A stretch of DNA of 64,000 nt from the NCBI RefSeq assembly GCF_900108175.1, contig NZ_FNVO01000003.1, positions 62,001-126,000 on the forward strand. Direction: 5' to 3'. The DNA is from Thermomonospora echinospora. Its GTDB lineage: Bacteria; Actinomycetota; Actinomycetes; Streptosporangiales; Streptosporangiaceae. The notes under the pieces are model-generated. The model was given only the letters and a program-made list of their open reading frames with translations. It ran no database searches and was not told where the DNA came from. Shown here one piece after another: positions 63,713 to 64,000 of this stretch; position 1 is the stretch's first letter; each line of letters opens with the position of its first letter. The position numbers and the translations under genes were made by a program.

Positions 63713-64000
63713 GTGCCGGACGCCAGGATGACCGTGACCGTGGACCGCGGCAGCCCGGTGCCGCTGTACTTCCAGGTGTCCCAGCAGTTGGAGAGCGCCA
63801 TCCACGACGGCACGCTGCCCCCGGGGTCGCGGCTGGACAACGAGCTGGCGCTGGCCGAGCGGTGGGGGCTGTCGCGGCCCACCGTGCGGCAGGCCATCGC
63901 GCACCTGGTCGACAAGGGCCTGCTGGTGCGCCGGCGCGGTGTCGGCACCCAGGTCGTCCGGCCCCAGGTGCGTCGGTCGCTGGAGCTGACCAGCCTGCAC
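63713..64000 (+). CDS. GntR-family transcriptional regulator, N-terminal part (3' end outside window)
   Basis: 96 codons visible from GTG 63713, which has a GGAGGA site (ATG 63728 is an alternative). The winged helix is clear: LYFQVSQQLESAIHDGTLPPGSRL, NELALAERWGLSRPTVRQAIAHLVDKGLL and RRRGVGTQV. This is the HutC/FadR-type DNA-binding domain. Position and divergent orientation make it the likely inositol-responsive repressor (IolR-like) of the operon. The effector-binding domain lies beyond the window. Confidence 0.9.
   Translation, partial: MPDARMTVTVDRGSPVPLYFQVSQQLESAIHDGTLPPGSRLDNELALAERWGLSRPTVRQAIAHLVDKGLLVRRRGVGTQVVRPQVRRSLELTSLH

Overview
The window is about 72% GC, with dense overlapping genes (ATGA and GTGA stop-start overlaps), frequent GTG starts, AfsR/LuxR-type regulators, several Ser/Thr protein kinases and many secreted lipoproteins. 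This is a filamentous actinomycete chromosome. The gene families would fit Streptosporangiales/Thermomonosporaceae (an Actinomadura- or Thermomonospora-like genus), but the genus is an inference. No rRNA, tRNA, CRISPR array, integrase or transposase was seen.

Layout. 1-6.8 kb: the 3' end of an HNH nuclease-like gene, a collagen-like surface protein, a membrane-anchored ECF-sigma-like protein, and a tandem pair of Ser/Thr kinase genes, the first of which is a pseudokinase. 6.9-13.6 kb (minus strand): MoxR ATPase, DUF58 protein, TgpA-like membrane protein that has lost its transglutaminase Cys and His, and an FN3/propeller protein. 13.9-23.2 kb: M50 protease, then a coupled operon of SWIM zinc-finger protein, DUF5691-like protein, AAA ATPase, DUF5682 protein, a 57-codon ORF and a VWA protein. 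23.2-33.6 kb: Ser/Thr kinase with a divergent lipoprotein, CDF metal exporter, esterase-like protein, diacylglycerol kinase-like protein, Baeyer-Villiger-type monooxygenase plus SDR, GroES-like protein, and a secreted EEP-family nuclease/phosphatase. 33.9-43.3 kb: orphan ABC binding lipoprotein, SbcCD, two RibD-like half-enzymes, aldehyde dehydrogenase, and a truncated adenylate-forming protein. 43.7-54.0 kb: a STAND/LuxR regulator, divergent from a four-gene SMC operon (kleisin-like, two small winged-helix-like proteins, SMC ATPase) with no adjacent nuclease, then a receptor kinase. 54.1-64.0 kb: a myo-inositol uptake and catabolism operon (idh, iolE, iolC, an aldolase-like gene, iolB, iolD, then an ABC transporter), with a divergent GntR regulator running off the window.

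How genes work together. The inositol operon forms a nearly continuous pathway from uptake to ring opening and kinase step. Its iolB start region, however, is triplicated and every copy is broken. The SMC operon resembles the MksBEF/Wadjet architecture without JetD/MksG. The SWIM-AAA-DUF5682-VWA operon is a MoxR/VWA-type system of unknown function. A recurring theme is proteins that keep a fold but lose catalytic residues: kinase, transglutaminase, HNH, esterase and adenylation domain.
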